This document shows positions 8,898 through 18,235 of a DNA stretch of 64,000 bases, one piece after another; within the stretch, counting starts at the first letter, position 1, and every line of letters starts with the position of its first letter. Source of the stretch: Paenibacillus_E sp042676385 (GTDB lineage Bacteria > Bacillota > Bacilli > Paenibacillales > NBRC-103111); contig NZ_JBHTHA010000051.1 in NCBI RefSeq assembly GCF_042676385.1, forward strand, positions 1 to 64,000, in the 5' to 3' direction. Made by a program: the position numbers and the translations under genes. Under the pieces are notes generated by a model. The model made no database searches. It was given only the letters and a program-made list of their open reading frames with translations, and was not told the DNA's origin.

Positions 8898-10262
8898 TCA
8901 AGATGGGTTTTTGATGCGTTCCGTCAGGTTATGAATAATCTTATATAGGTCCTGATCGTTTTTTAACGACTCGGTTATTTTCTCATGAGCGTGAATGACC
9001 GTCGTATGGTCGCGTCCGCCGAAATTTTCACCAATCTTGGGCAGTGAGAAGTCGGTAAGTTCACGCGCCAGGTACATCGCGACTTGTCTTGGGAATGCAA
9101 CGGCTTTCGTGCGTTTTCGCGCTTTGAAATCTTCTAGCTTTAATCCATAAAATTCACCCACGCGCTGCTGGATATCTTGAATCGTAATCACTCTAGGCCT
9201 GCTTGAAGGAATAATGTCTTTTAGTGCTTCAGCCGTTAAATGAACGCTAATATCTTGGTTGATAAGCGACGAATAAGCGACGACACGGATGAGTGCGCCT
9301 TCTAATTCACGGATGTTGGTATCGATTTGGTTGGCTATGTAAATCATAGCTTCATTCGGGATTTCGAGATTCTCGGCTTTCGCTTTTTTGCGTAAAATGG
9401 CGATTCTCGTCTCCAGATCCGGCGGCTGGATATCGGTAATTAACCCCCATTCAAACCTTGAGCGCAAACGATCCTCCAACGTAGGAATTTCTTTAGGAGG
9501 GCGGTCACTGGAAATAATAATTTGTTTGCCCTCTTCATGGAGTGCGTTAAATGTATGGAAAAATTCCTCCTGCGTACCTTCTTTACCAGCGAGGAACTGA
9601 ATATCGTCAATTAAAAGTACATCAATCGTTCTATATTTATTTCGAAATCCCTCACCGCGGTTATCACGAACCGCATTAATGAATTCATTCGTGAATTTCT
9701 CGGACGAAATATATAAAACACGCGCCTCCGGGTTGTGCTCCAGCACATAATGACCGATCGCATGCATTAAATGGGTTTTGCCTAATCCGACTCCTCCATA
9801 GAGAAATAGGGGATTATAAGCTTTAGCTGGTGCTTCCGCAACCGCAAGTGATGCGGCGTGAGCAAACCTGTTGCCTGAACCGATGACAAACGTGTCGAAG
9901 GTATACCTTGCGTTCATCATATTTGTGAAATTTTCTTCACCTGCAACGATCGCCGGGCCTTTTGGCGGGATGACCGGTTGCGCAGCGGCAGCTGATTGGG
10001 ATTTTTGTTCTTCGGTTTCAATCGTGAACTTTACTTCGACATGTTTGCCGGTAAAGTCATAGATCGTGCCTTCAATAAGCTTGGTGTAGCGACTTTCAAG
10101 CCACTCCCTAGCGAAATTGTTGGGCGCACAAATAACGACCGTAGAATCATTAAATACCGTCGCTTTGGTTGATTTCAGCCATGTATCGAAGCTGGGTTTG
10201 CTGAGTTTGGTTTGAATGATCGTTAAAACTTGCTGCCATAAGTCAGTAGAATGGCCATCCAC
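8898..10262 (-). CDS. dnaA: Chromosomal replication initiator DnaA
   Basis: A 454-residue AAA+ initiator that binds DnaA boxes and opens oriC. Domain I occupies about 1-90, a short Gln/Ala/Pro linker follows, then the AAA+ module with Walker A GGVGLGKTHLMHA near residue 155 and Walker B LLIDDIQFLAGKE. The C-terminal helix-turn-helix has the signature GGRDHTTVIHAHEKI. The start is GTG preceded by AAGGAGTGA. It is flanked on both sides by DnaA-box clusters, which suggests autoregulation, as is known in the family. Confidence 0.98.
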   Translation of the reverse strand: MDGHSTDLWQQVLTIIQTKLSKPSFDTWLKSTKATVFNDSTVVICAPNNFAREWLESRYTKLIEGTIYDFTGKHVEVKFTIETEEQKSQSAAAAQPVIPPKGPAIVAGEENFTNMMNARYTFDTFVIGSGNRFAHAASLAVAEAPAKAYNPLFLYGGVGLGKTHLMHAIGHYVLEHNPEARVLYISSEKFTNEFINAVRDNRGEGFRNKYRTIDVLLIDDIQFLAGKEGTQEEFFHTFNALHEEGKQIIISSDRPPKEIPTLEDRLRSRFEWGLITDIQPPDLETRIAILRKKAKAENLEIPNEAMIYIANQIDTNIRELEGALIRVVAYSSLINQDISVHLTAEALKDIIPSSRPRVITIQDIQQRVGEFYGLKLEDFKARKRTKAVAFPRQVAMYLARELTDFSLPKIGENFGGRDHTTVIHAHEKITESLKNDQDLYKIIHNLTERIKNPS

Positions 10263-10700
10263 AATAATTCACTCCTTTGAAATTTGAACATGTGGCGTAA
10301 GGCCAGCAAAGAAAGCTCTGTCTAATTAACACGGCTTTTGTCGATTTATCCACATTATTAAGGATCGGTTGAAATGACTTATTCTTAAAGAGGGAAAATT
10401 GTTCACAATGTTATCCACAGGTTGTTGATAAATCGGAGGATAGTTGGGGTATATCCACAACAGAAACATTATCATCTTATCAAAAGATGGCTTGTTAATC
10501 AACGAATTGTTTGATTTTATCCACAATCTCCATAAGTTGTGCATATGTTTTATTCACACCACAAGATATTGTTGATATTTTGTTAATTTTCGACAAGGTT
10601 CTCTTTTTTAGTGGTGAAAATTATTCACAGGTTGTTCTTTTGCAAATTCATTTCCAGAAATGCTTAGTTCCCCTGTACACTCGGATAGGTTGACTTTCGG
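10263..10700. other. oriC DnaA-box cluster upstream of dnaA
   Basis: This 507-base gap between dnaA and rpmH has no credible gene. Consensus TTATCCACA occurs at 10346-10354, 10411-10419 and 10517-10525. Near-consensus copies are ATATCCACA at 10451-10459 and TTATTCACA at 10550-10558 and 10622-10630. All six read the same way on the plus strand. This corresponds to the incC half of the bipartite Bacillus origin and also holds the dnaA promoter. Confidence 0.93.
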
Positions 10701-10769
10701 GCGCGAAAATGCTTTAATGGTTAAAGAAATTTAGTAGGATGGATATCCTCATGCAGGGAGGTGCTATAG

Positions 10770-10904
10770 ATGGGTCCGACGTTTAACCCGAATACGAGAA
10801 AGCGTAAGAAAAATCATGGTTTCCGTAAAAGAATGAGCACGAAGAACGGCCGTAAAGTGCTGAGCGCTCGTCGTCTTAAAGGAAGAAAAGTTCTTAGCGC
10901 ATAA
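10770..10904 (+). CDS. rpmH: 50S ribosomal protein L34
   Basis: A 44-residue, very basic ribosomal protein starting MGPTFNPNTRKRKKNHGFRK and ending GRKVLSA, which is diagnostic of L34. The usual second residue Lys/Arg is Gly here. GGGAGGTG lies 7 bases before the ATG. It opens the rightward rpmH-rnpA-yidC-jag unit opposite oriC. Confidence 0.97.
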   Translation: MGPTFNPNTRKRKKNHGFRKRMSTKNGRKVLSARRLKGRKVLSA

Positions 10905-10906
10905 AG

Positions 10907-10932
10907 AGAGGCTCCGAAAGGGGCTTTTTTTT
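10907..10932 (+). terminator. Hairpin with T-run after rpmH
   Basis: GGCTCC and GGGGCT pair around GAAA, followed by eight T. It may attenuate transcription into rnpA so that L34 is made in excess over RnpA. Confidence 0.65.
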
Positions 10933-11040
10933 GTGCATATGGAAGCGGAAGTTTGAACCTTGATCTTTCTGTTAATGATATTAGGATGAACCCGTTCATT
11001 ATATATACTTGGATGTAATCTGTCTGGAGCGTACATATTT

Positions 11041-11400
11041 GTGGAAAAAACTTATAGATTGGCCAAGAGGGAAGACTTCAATAAAATATACCGGTATGGA
11101 AAATCGATGGCGAATCATCAATTTGTTCTTTATTATTTGGCGCAGCCCAAATTAGAGCAATTTCGGCTTGGCATATCGGTCAGTAAAAAAGTTGGCAATG
11201 CAGTTGTTAGGAATCGGCTTCGCCGGATGATCAAGGAAATTGTTAGACTGAATAAAGACCATATGACCCTTCACTACGACTACATATTGATTGCAAGAAA
11301 ACCTGCCGTAGATATGGATTATGCACAGATGGAGAAAAGCATTTTCCACGTTATTCGCAAAGCTTCTTTATATAAAAGAAGCGAGCCGGTAAAAAAGTAA
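11041..11400 (+). CDS. rnpA: Ribonuclease P protein component
   Basis: A 119-residue basic protein that assists the RNase P RNA in trimming tRNA 5' ends. The family RNR box is visible as GNAVVRNRLRRMIKE near residue 52. The start is GTG at 11041. It stands between rpmH and yidC, the near-universal order. Confidence 0.96.
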   Translation: MEKTYRLAKREDFNKIYRYGKSMANHQFVLYYLAQPKLEQFRLGISVSKKVGNAVVRNRLRRMIKEIVRLNKDHMTLHYDYILIARKPAVDMDYAQMEKSIFHVIRKASLYKRSEPVKK

Positions 11401-11471
11401 CGGATTATTTCCTTGCTGGGTAAAGTTGTGGTATAGTTTATGTTGGAAAAGATATTTAGGAGGACCTCATT

Positions 11472-12245
11472 TTGACTCGTCGACTCTATTTGCTCGCATC
11501 AGTATCTGCGCTGATTCTTTTGCTTTCCGGTTGTAGTACTGCAAAAAGCGCTACGGCGCCGATTGATCCGAATACCGCCGGTTTTTTTGTTAAATATTTT
11601 GTGTACCCGCTTTCGCAAACGCTTGACTGGTTCGCTGATCATTTATGGGGCCAATACGGGCTATCCATTCTGGTTGTTACGCTAATCATTCGTTTAATCA
11701 TCTTGCCGCTTACGCTTAAGCAGTATAAGAGCTCCAAGCGCATGCAAGATTTGCAGCCAGAGATGAAGAAGCTCAAAGAAAAGTATAAAGATGATGCGAA
11801 AAAGCAACAGGAAGAGACGATGAAGCTTTTCCAACAAAATGGCGTTAATCCGCTCGCTGGTTGTTTCCCGATCATTGTACAAATGCCGATCTTGATTGCG
11901 CTTTATCAAGCGATTATGCGTAATGATCACATTCGTGAGCATACATTCTTATGGATGAATCTTGGTCAGCCGGATCACCTGTATATTCTTCCGCTGATTG
12001 CCGCGGCAACGACATTTATTCAACAGAAATTCATGTCTTCTCAAATGAATCAGCAAATGAAGAGCTTGCTGTTTATTTTCCCGGTTATGATTTTCGTGAT
12101 GTCGATGAATTTTGCATCTGCACTGCCGCTGTATTGGATATACGGTAACATCTTTACGATCGTTCAGTCTTACTTTATTTATGGTTCTCCTGGATCTCAA
12201 GGTTCTAAAGGATCTCAAAATAATAAGGGTGGCCTGTCTAAATGA
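11472..12245 (+). CDS. yidC: Membrane protein insertase YidC/SpoIIIJ (lipoprotein form)
   Basis: A 257-residue membrane insertase. A lipoprotein signal ends LLLSGC with Cys21 as the lipidated residue. Four or five hydrophobic segments follow, with a positively charged cytoplasmic loop (EMKKLKEKYKDDAKKQQEE) typical of the Oxa1 family. The start is TTG after AGGAGG. It overlaps jag by 4 bases. In Bacillus SpoIIIJ is also needed for spore engulfment signalling. Confidence 0.95.
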   Translation: MTRRLYLLASVSALILLLSGCSTAKSATAPIDPNTAGFFVKYFVYPLSQTLDWFADHLWGQYGLSILVVTLIIRLIILPLTLKQYKSSKRMQDLQPEMKKLKEKYKDDAKKQQEETMKLFQQNGVNPLAGCFPIIVQMPILIALYQAIMRNDHIREHTFLWMNLGQPDHLYILPLIAAATTFIQQKFMSSQMNQQMKSLLFIFPVMIFVMSMNFASALPLYWIYGNIFTIVQSYFIYGSPGSQGSKGSQNNKGGLSK

Positions 12246-12859
12246 AAAAAATCGTGGTGACTGGAAAAACCATTGAGGACGCAGTAAAATCAGGGCTCTT
12301 TCAATGGCAGGTATCTGAGGATCGTGTTAAGATTCATATCTTGGAGCAGCCTTCTAGGGGGCTGTTCGGTTTCATTGGTTCGAAAGCAGCAAAAGTCGAG
12401 CTTGAATTGATCCCGGATGCGCTTGAGGAAGCGATACTTTTTTTACAAGATATTTTCAAGACGATGCAAATTTCCATCACCATAGATCAACATAAAGATC
12501 GCGAAGGCACCATCTTGAATTTAAGCGGATCGGAATTAGGGATGCTTATTGGAAAAAGAGGACAAACGCTGGATGCGCTGCAGTATTTGGTTAATATTGT
12601 AGCGAATCGCTACGCGACTTCTCATTTTCGCGTTATTTTAGATGCGGAGAATTTTCGGGAACGGCGGAGAAAGACGTTGGAGGAATTGGCTATTCGCTTA
12701 GCCAATCGGGTCCTTAAGTCGAAAAAAGAAGTCATTCTTGAACCGATGAATTCCCAGGAACGCAAAATTATTCATGCCGAGCTTCAAGGTCATCCAGTCG
12801 TAAAAACTTACAGTAAAGGCGAAGAACCGAACCGCAGAGTGGTTATCGCTTTAAAATAA
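12242..12859 (+). CDS. jag: RNA-binding protein Jag/KhpB
   Basis: A 205-residue protein with an N-terminal Jag domain (about 1-50), a KH domain (about 75-140, containing GMLIGKRGQTLDALQ) and a C-terminal R3H domain (RKIIHAELQG). The family binds RNA and influences cell elongation and division. Its start overlaps the yidC stop by 4 bases, so translation is probably coupled. Confidence 0.95.
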   Translation: MKKIVVTGKTIEDAVKSGLFQWQVSEDRVKIHILEQPSRGLFGFIGSKAAKVELELIPDALEEAILFLQDIFKTMQISITIDQHKDREGTILNLSGSELGMLIGKRGQTLDALQYLVNIVANRYATSHFRVILDAENFRERRRKTLEELAIRLANRVLKSKKEVILEPMNSQERKIIHAELQGHPVVKTYSKGEEPNRRVVIALK

Positions 12860-12868
12860 CGTCAAGCC

Positions 12869-12898
12869 GCAATGACTTGGTACATGTCATTGCTTTTT
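12869..12898 (+). terminator. Terminator after jag
   Basis: GCAATGAC and GTCATTGC pair around a 9-base loop and are followed by TTTTTCTTT. Confidence 0.88.
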
Positions 12899-12902
12899 CT
12901 TT

Positions 12903-12959
12903 AAACCAACCTCTAACCGCGGTCGCTCATCATTGAATGGCCTCGATAGAGGTTTTCTC
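12903..12959 (+). repeat. Dispersed intergenic hairpin repeat, copy 2
   Basis: This copy carries the core CGCGGTCGCTCATC and ends AAACC / GGTTT. It is the most diverged of the four copies and lies between the jag terminator and mnmE. Confidence 0.75.
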
Positions 12960-13019
12960 ATTCATGAATGACTATGTTAGGGACTTCTCAGTATGAGGTA
13001 CATTCGAGGTGTTATAACG

Positions 13020-14396
13020 ATGTTAAAAGATACGATTGCCGCTATTTCGACTCCGCTTGGTGAAGGTGGAATAGCGGTTATACGGGTGAGTGGGGATGAA
13101 GCTGTTCCGCTCGTGGAGCGTGTTTTCCGCTCCAAAACAAAATTATCTGAGGCGCCGACACACACGGTGCATTACGGTTATATTGTTGAGCCTACTTCTT
13201 CCGAGAGGTTAGAGGAGGTACTCGTTACAGTTATGAAAGCCCCGCGATCCTTTACGATGGAGGATGTTGTGGAGGTCAGCTGCCATGGCGGTATTGTTTC
13301 GGTTAAAAAAGTGCTTGATTTGCTGCTGCAGCAAGGGATTCGGCTTGCAGAACCGGGCGAGTTCACGAAACGTGCATTTTTAAATGGTCGGATTGATTTG
13401 ACGCAGGCTGAAGCTGTTATCGATCTGATCCGTGCGAAGTCGGATCGTGCTTTTAAGGTTGCACTTAAGCAGGTTGAAGGGAACTTGTCGAAGCAGATCA
13501 AATTGCTTCGTCATCAACTTGTTGAATTGATGGCGCACGTGGAAGTAAATATCGACTATCCGGAGCATGATGTCGAAGAGATGACGAATGCGTTCATCAA
13601 GACGAAATGTGAAACGGTGATGGGTGAGATTAACCGCTTGCTGCATACGGCGCAGCAAGGAAAGATACTGCGCGAGGGAATCGAAACTGCCATTGTGGGG
13701 AAACCCAATGTCGGCAAATCCTCGCTGCTCAATGAATTGGCACAGGAGAACCGTGCGATTGTGACGGATATTCCGGGAACGACGAGGGATGTGATCGAGG
13801 AGTTCGTCAATGTTGGCGGGATCCCGCTGAAGCTGCTGGATACAGCGGGTATACGCGAAACTACCGATATTGTGGAACAAATCGGGGTGGAGCGCTCGAA
13901 GACCGCTTTGGCTGAAGCGGATCTGATTCTGCTTGTACTGAACAACAGTGAGGAACTACAACTGGATGAACTCGCGCTGATGCAGCAGCTTGCTGATAAG
14001 CAGACTATTGTAATTTTAAATAAAATCGATTTGAAGCGAAAGCTCGACATTGATCAAGTTTATCATTACTTCACGAAAGAACGCGTTGTAGAATTATCTT
14101 TGCTTGAGAATAAAGGTATTGAAGATTTGGAAAAAGCGATTGCGGCTATCTTCTTTGAGGGCAAACTAGAGGCAAGCGATTTGACGTATGTAAGTAATGT
14201 TCGGCATATCTCGCTGCTCAAGCAAGCTAAGAAATCTCTTGAAGATGCTTTGGAAGCGAACGAGCAATATGTGCCTATCGATATGATACAGATTGATATC
14301 CGAGCTGCTTGGGAGCAGTTAGGTGAAATTATAGGCGACTCGGTTGGCGAGTCTTTGATCGATCAGATTTTCACTCAATTTTGCTTAGGGAAATGA
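13020..14396 (+). CDS. mnmE: tRNA modification GTPase MnmE
   Basis: A 458-residue GTPase that, with MnmG, modifies the wobble uridine of certain tRNAs. It has an N-terminal folate-binding domain, a central G domain with GKPNVGKSSLLN, DTAG and NKID motifs, and the C-terminal FCLGK that carries the conserved cysteine. An in-frame ATG at 12993 exists, but GAGGT at 13006 fits the ATG at 13020, which also gives the conserved N terminus MLKDTIAAIST. Confidence 0.97.
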   Translation: MLKDTIAAISTPLGEGGIAVIRVSGDEAVPLVERVFRSKTKLSEAPTHTVHYGYIVEPTSSERLEEVLVTVMKAPRSFTMEDVVEVSCHGGIVSVKKVLDLLLQQGIRLAEPGEFTKRAFLNGRIDLTQAEAVIDLIRAKSDRAFKVALKQVEGNLSKQIKLLRHQLVELMAHVEVNIDYPEHDVEEMTNAFIKTKCETVMGEINRLLHTAQQGKILREGIETAIVGKPNVGKSSLLNELAQENRAIVTDIPGTTRDVIEEFVNVGGIPLKLLDTAGIRETTDIVEQIGVERSKTALAEADLILLVLNNSEELQLDELALMQQLADKQTIVILNKIDLKRKLDIDQVYHYFTKERVVELSLLENKGIEDLEKAIAAIFFEGKLEASDLTYVSNVRHISLLKQAKKSLEDALEANEQYVPIDMIQIDIRAAWEQLGEIIGDSVGESLIDQIFTQFCLGK

Positions 14397-14433
14397 AAAC
14401 GAGTTTTCATAAAAGAGGGAGGAACGAATCAAA

Positions 14434-16323
14434 ATGGGATATCATGCTGGTGATTATGATGTTATCGTCATCGGTGCTGGGCATGCCGGATGTGAAGCGG
14501 CTCTGGCTTCCGCACGGATGGGATGTCAAACACTACTGCTAACCATCAATCTGGATATGGTTGCATTCATGCCTTGTAATCCATCTATTGGTGGTCCTGC
14601 AAAGGGCCACGTTGTTCGAGAGATCGATGCACTTGGCGGCGAAATGGGCCGTAACATTGATAAAACATACATTCAAATGAGAATGTTGAATACAGGGAAG
14701 GGACCTGCGGTGCATGCACTCCGTGCACAAGCCGATAAGTTTCTGTATCAGCATAAAATGAAGGAAACCATCGAAGCTACGGATAATTTGACCCTTCGCC
14801 AAGGTATGGCTGAAGAATTGATTGTTGAAAATGGCATCTGCAAGGGTGTCATTACAAAAACCGGAGCCGAGTATTACGCGAAGGCTGTTGTACTAACAAC
14901 TGGCACTTATTTACGCGGAAAAGTCATTATGGGTGAGTTGATGTACGAAAGCGGTCCTAACAATCAACAGCCTTCTGTCAAATTGTCCGAATCGCTGCGG
15001 AAGCTTGGTTTTGATTTGGTTCGATTCAAAACCGGAACACCGCCGCGGGTTCATAAGGATACGATTGATTTTGATAAAACCGAGATTCAGCCCGGGGATA
15101 GTGATCCAAAGTTTTTCTCATACGAAACGAAAACCGGTGTACCGGACCAATTGCCTTGCTGGTTGACATATACTTCTGAAGAAACACACGACATTATCAA
15201 CGCGAATCTTCACCGTGCACCTATGTTTTCCGGTGCGATTGAAGGTACAGGTCCGAGATATTGCCCATCTATTGAAGATAAAATTGTTCGTTTTGCTGAT
15301 AAGCCCAAACATCAAATTTTCTTAGAGCCTGAAGGACGAAACACTTCTGAATATTATGTTCAGGGTCTTTCTACAAGCATGCCTGAGGATGTCCAACTGG
15401 GCATTCTTCGTTCGATTCCAGGTTTAGAAAAAGTTGAAATGATGCGTACCGGTTATGCAATTGAGTATGATGCCGTTGTTCCTACGCAGTTGAAACCGTC
15501 TTTGGAGACGAAACTGGTAAGTGGTTTATTCACAGCAGGGCAAATTAACGGTACATCCGGGTACGAAGAAGCGGCTGGCCAGGGGATTATGGCTGGCATT
15601 AACGCGGCTCGTAAAGTGCAGGAGAAAGAAGCAGTTATTCTGGATCGTTCCGAGGGCTACATTGGTGTACTCATTGATGATCTTGTAACCAAAGGCACGA
15701 GTGAGCCTTATCGTCTTTTAACATCGCGGGCTGAATACAGACTTTTACTTCGCCATGATAATGCGGATCTTCGCTTGACGCCGATTGGTCATGATATTGG
15801 TTTGATTTCGAAGGAACGTTACGAGGCATTCCTGAATAAAAAAGATCTAGTTGAACAAGAGATCGAACGTTTGAAAATGACGAAGGTTCGACCAGAGCCT
15901 GAAATTCAAGAATTATTAGAAAGCCTGGGCAGTGTGAAGTTGAATAATGCTGTCGATCTTTTGTCGTTATTACGTCGCCCGGAAGTAGAGTATAGGCACA
16001 TAGAACAAATGTCGATTTCTCCATTGGAGCTTAATGAAGAGATGAAAGAACAAGTAGAGATTCAAGTGAAGTATGCCGGCTACATTGAGAAACAACTAGC
16101 GCAAGTCGATCGTTTGCGTAAAATGGAAAAGAAAAAGATTCCGGACGATATCAATTATAGCGATATTCATGGAATCGCAACGGAAGCTAAGCAAAAGCTT
16201 GCAAAAATTCGCCCAGTATCAATTGGGCAGGCTTCCCGTATTTCAGGTGTGACGCCAGCCGACATTTCAATTTTACTTGTGTATTTGGAACATTATAACC
16301 GTGTTACAGCGGCTAGAGGATAA
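14434..16323 (+). CDS. mnmG: tRNA uridine 5-carboxymethylaminomethyl modification enzyme MnmG
   Basis: A 629-residue FAD enzyme, partner of MnmE in wobble-uridine modification. The dinucleotide motif is GAGHAGCEAALA near the N terminus; the family PCNPSIGGPAKGHVVREIDALGG block and the C-terminal helical MnmE-binding domain are intact. GAGGGAGG precedes the ATG. It lies 37 bases after mnmE. Confidence 0.98.
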   Translation: MGYHAGDYDVIVIGAGHAGCEAALASARMGCQTLLLTINLDMVAFMPCNPSIGGPAKGHVVREIDALGGEMGRNIDKTYIQMRMLNTGKGPAVHALRAQADKFLYQHKMKETIEATDNLTLRQGMAEELIVENGICKGVITKTGAEYYAKAVVLTTGTYLRGKVIMGELMYESGPNNQQPSVKLSESLRKLGFDLVRFKTGTPPRVHKDTIDFDKTEIQPGDSDPKFFSYETKTGVPDQLPCWLTYTSEETHDIINANLHRAPMFSGAIEGTGPRYCPSIEDKIVRFADKPKHQIFLEPEGRNTSEYYVQGLSTSMPEDVQLGILRSIPGLEKVEMMRTGYAIEYDAVVPTQLKPSLETKLVSGLFTAGQINGTSGYEEAAGQGIMAGINAARKVQEKEAVILDRSEGYIGVLIDDLVTKGTSEPYRLLTSRAEYRLLLRHDNADLRLTPIGHDIGLISKERYEAFLNKKDLVEQEIERLKMTKVRPEPEIQELLESLGSVKLNNAVDLLSLLRRPEVEYRHIEQMSISPLELNEEMKEQVEIQVKYAGYIEKQLAQVDRLRKMEKKKIPDDINYSDIHGIATEAKQKLAKIRPVSIGQASRISGVTPADISILLVYLEHYNRVTAARG

Positions 16324-16332
16324 ACTAAAACT

Positions 16333-17061
16333 ATGGATGCTATTCAACAACAATTTGTTCAACTTTTGCAGGAACATGATCTTACTCTAACTCCACAACA
16401 GCTCGATCAATTCGAGCAATATTACAAGACGCTTGTAGAGTGGAACGAGAAAATGAATCTTACCGCAATTACAGAGAGAGAGCAAGTATATATGAAGCAC
16501 TTCTATGATTCTCTCTCTCTTTCATTTTATTATCCGATGGGACAAGTATCTTCAATTGCTGATATAGGTTCAGGCGCGGGATTCCCGAGCATTCCACTAA
16601 AAATAGCATTCCCGAACATTCAGGTGACAATTGTTGATTCATTGAATAAACGGATCTTATTCCTACGTGAATTGGTTTCTCTCTTAGGTTTGAAGGATAC
16701 GGAGTGTGTGCATGGAAGGGCTGAGGATATTTCCCGAATGCCAGCTTATCGGGACCAATTTGATTTAGTGACCGCACGTGCCGTTGCACGACTTAGTGTG
16801 CTTAATGAGTTTTGCCTTCCTTTTGTTAAAAAGGGTGGTACTTTTATGGCGATGAAGGGCTCTGAAATCGAAGAGGAAATGACGGAAGCTTCCTATAGCT
16901 TGTCTGAATTAAAAGGGAAGATCGTTAAGGTAGATCGTATGCAGCTTCCTGTTGAAGAATCTGTTCGTCATTTTGTGCGAATCGAGAAGACGGCTACAAC
17001 CCCTGGCAAGTACCCGCGCAAAGCCGGTATACCATTGAAAAGTCCGTTGGTGAAGCTGTAA
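16333..17061 (+). CDS. rsmG: 16S rRNA (guanine527-N7)-methyltransferase
   Basis: A 242-residue SAM-dependent methyltransferase. The SAM loop is ADIGSGAGFPSIPLKIAFP near residue 78, and the family signature RAVARLSVLNEFCLPFVKKGG follows. AGAGGA inside the end of mnmG serves as ribosome site, so the two genes are tightly linked. Loss of this enzyme in other bacteria gives low-level streptomycin resistance. Confidence 0.97.
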   Translation: MDAIQQQFVQLLQEHDLTLTPQQLDQFEQYYKTLVEWNEKMNLTAITEREQVYMKHFYDSLSLSFYYPMGQVSSIADIGSGAGFPSIPLKIAFPNIQVTIVDSLNKRILFLRELVSLLGLKDTECVHGRAEDISRMPAYRDQFDLVTARAVARLSVLNEFCLPFVKKGGTFMAMKGSEIEEEMTEASYSLSELKGKIVKVDRMQLPVEESVRHFVRIEKTATTPGKYPRKAGIPLKSPLVKL

Positions 17062-17064
17062 AGA

Positions 17065-17080
17065 TGTTCCACGTGGAACA
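17065..17080. promoter_or_regulatory. parS centromere site between rsmG and noc
   Basis: TGTTCCACGTGGAACA is a perfect 16-base palindrome and differs by one base from the B. subtilis parS TGTTCCACGTGAAACA. It starts four bases after the rsmG stop. Confidence 0.9.
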
Positions 17081-17255
17081 TTAATTAAGCCCGAACGATA
17101 TCTATTATTAAAACGTTCATATTTACACAGCAGGAACTTCTTCTTTTATGGAGAATTATTTATAGTATGAGTTTTCTCGTCATCCTTTGCCAGTGTGGCT
17201 TTTTGTGTTCATATTGGTAGTTAAACTACGGGAAGAGTTGGTGGTAAGTTTTCCT

Positions 17256-18080
17256 ATGAAAGAACAAATCTCTAAATTATTCGGTCTATCAGATCGCACA
17301 GCAACTACAACGACTGACGAGGTAAAGAATATACCAGTTGATAGTATTCTACCTAGTCCTTATCAACCAAGAACTTTGTTTGATGATGATCGTATTGAAG
17401 AGCTTTGTCAGACGATTCGTACACATGGTGTGATTCAACCCGTTGTAGTAAGAGTGAAAAATAATACATTCGAATTAATTGCCGGAGAACGTAGACTTCG
17501 AGCTGTCAAAAAGCTTGGGCTGGATACAATCCCTGCGATTGTTCGCGACTTCAATGATTCTCAGGCAGCTTCGATCGCATTGATCGAGAATTTGCAAAGA
17601 GAAGGGCTTACTGCGATTGAGGAGGCTGCAGCCTATCAACAATTGATAGAGATGCATGATCTAACTCAAGAAAGTCTCGCACAGCGTCTTGGTAAGAGCC
17701 AATCTACGATAGCAAATAAGATTCGTCTTCTTCATTTAAGTGAACCTGTTAAGCTTGCTTTAATGGAACGCAAGATTACGGAGCGTCACGCAAGAGCGTT
17801 GCTTTCCTTGGATCAAGAAGAACTTCAAGTAAAAGTACTTGAAGAAGTCATCGCAAAAGAATTGAATGTAAAACAAACAGAAGCTAAAATTAATTTTCTA
17901 AAAGAAGCTGCTAAGATAAAGAAATCTAAGCGTGTCTCTTTTACGAAAGACGTTCGGTTAGCTTTGAATACGATTCGACAATCGGTTGAAATGGTTACGA
18001 GTTCAGGGCTGAATATTAATACATCCGAGCAGGATCACGAAGATCACTACGAAATTATTATTAAAATTCCTAAAAGATAG
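17256..18080 (+). CDS. noc: Nucleoid occlusion protein Noc
   Basis: A 274-residue ParB paralogue that binds its own sites and blocks FtsZ assembly over the nucleoid. It shows the ParB CTPase motif AGERRLRAVKKLG and a helix-turn-helix (LAQRLGKSQSTIANKIRLL). The N terminus MKEQISKLFGL is the amphipathic membrane-targeting helix expected of Noc. The frame opens at 17187, but the ATG at 17256 gives this helix directly and has GGTGG upstream. The position after rsmG supports Noc rather than Spo0J. Confidence 0.93.
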   Translation: MKEQISKLFGLSDRTATTTTDEVKNIPVDSILPSPYQPRTLFDDDRIEELCQTIRTHGVIQPVVVRVKNNTFELIAGERRLRAVKKLGLDTIPAIVRDFNDSQAASIALIENLQREGLTAIEEAAAYQQLIEMHDLTQESLAQRLGKSQSTIANKIRLLHLSEPVKLALMERKITERHARALLSLDQEELQVKVLEEVIAKELNVKQTEAKINFLKEAAKIKKSKRVSFTKDVRLALNTIRQSVEMVTSSGLNINTSEQDHEDHYEIIIKIPKR

Positions 18081-18096
18081 GCAGTTTTGCTACCTT

Positions 18097-18118
18097 AAAC
18101 GGCGCAAGCCGTTTTTTT
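18097..18118 (+). terminator. Terminator after noc
   Basis: AAACGGC and GCCGTTT pair around GCAA and run into a T tract. Confidence 0.9.
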
Positions 18119-18235
18119 GTTTCTTTTCATTTAAGTCTAGTAAATATTGATAAGGTAACTAGTTGGAAGATATGGTAAGATAGTAGTATTCTTTGTTTTC
18201 GCATCTGGAACATAAGTGATTGAGGTGAACAGGTT

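Noticed and set aside
10326..10693. Short frames inside oriC
   Set aside because: They run through DnaA boxes, lack ribosome sites and have no sensible protein composition.
13380..14050. Two long minus-strand frames inside mnmE
   Set aside because: mnmE is fully conserved in its own frame; the antisense frames have no ribosome site or family features.
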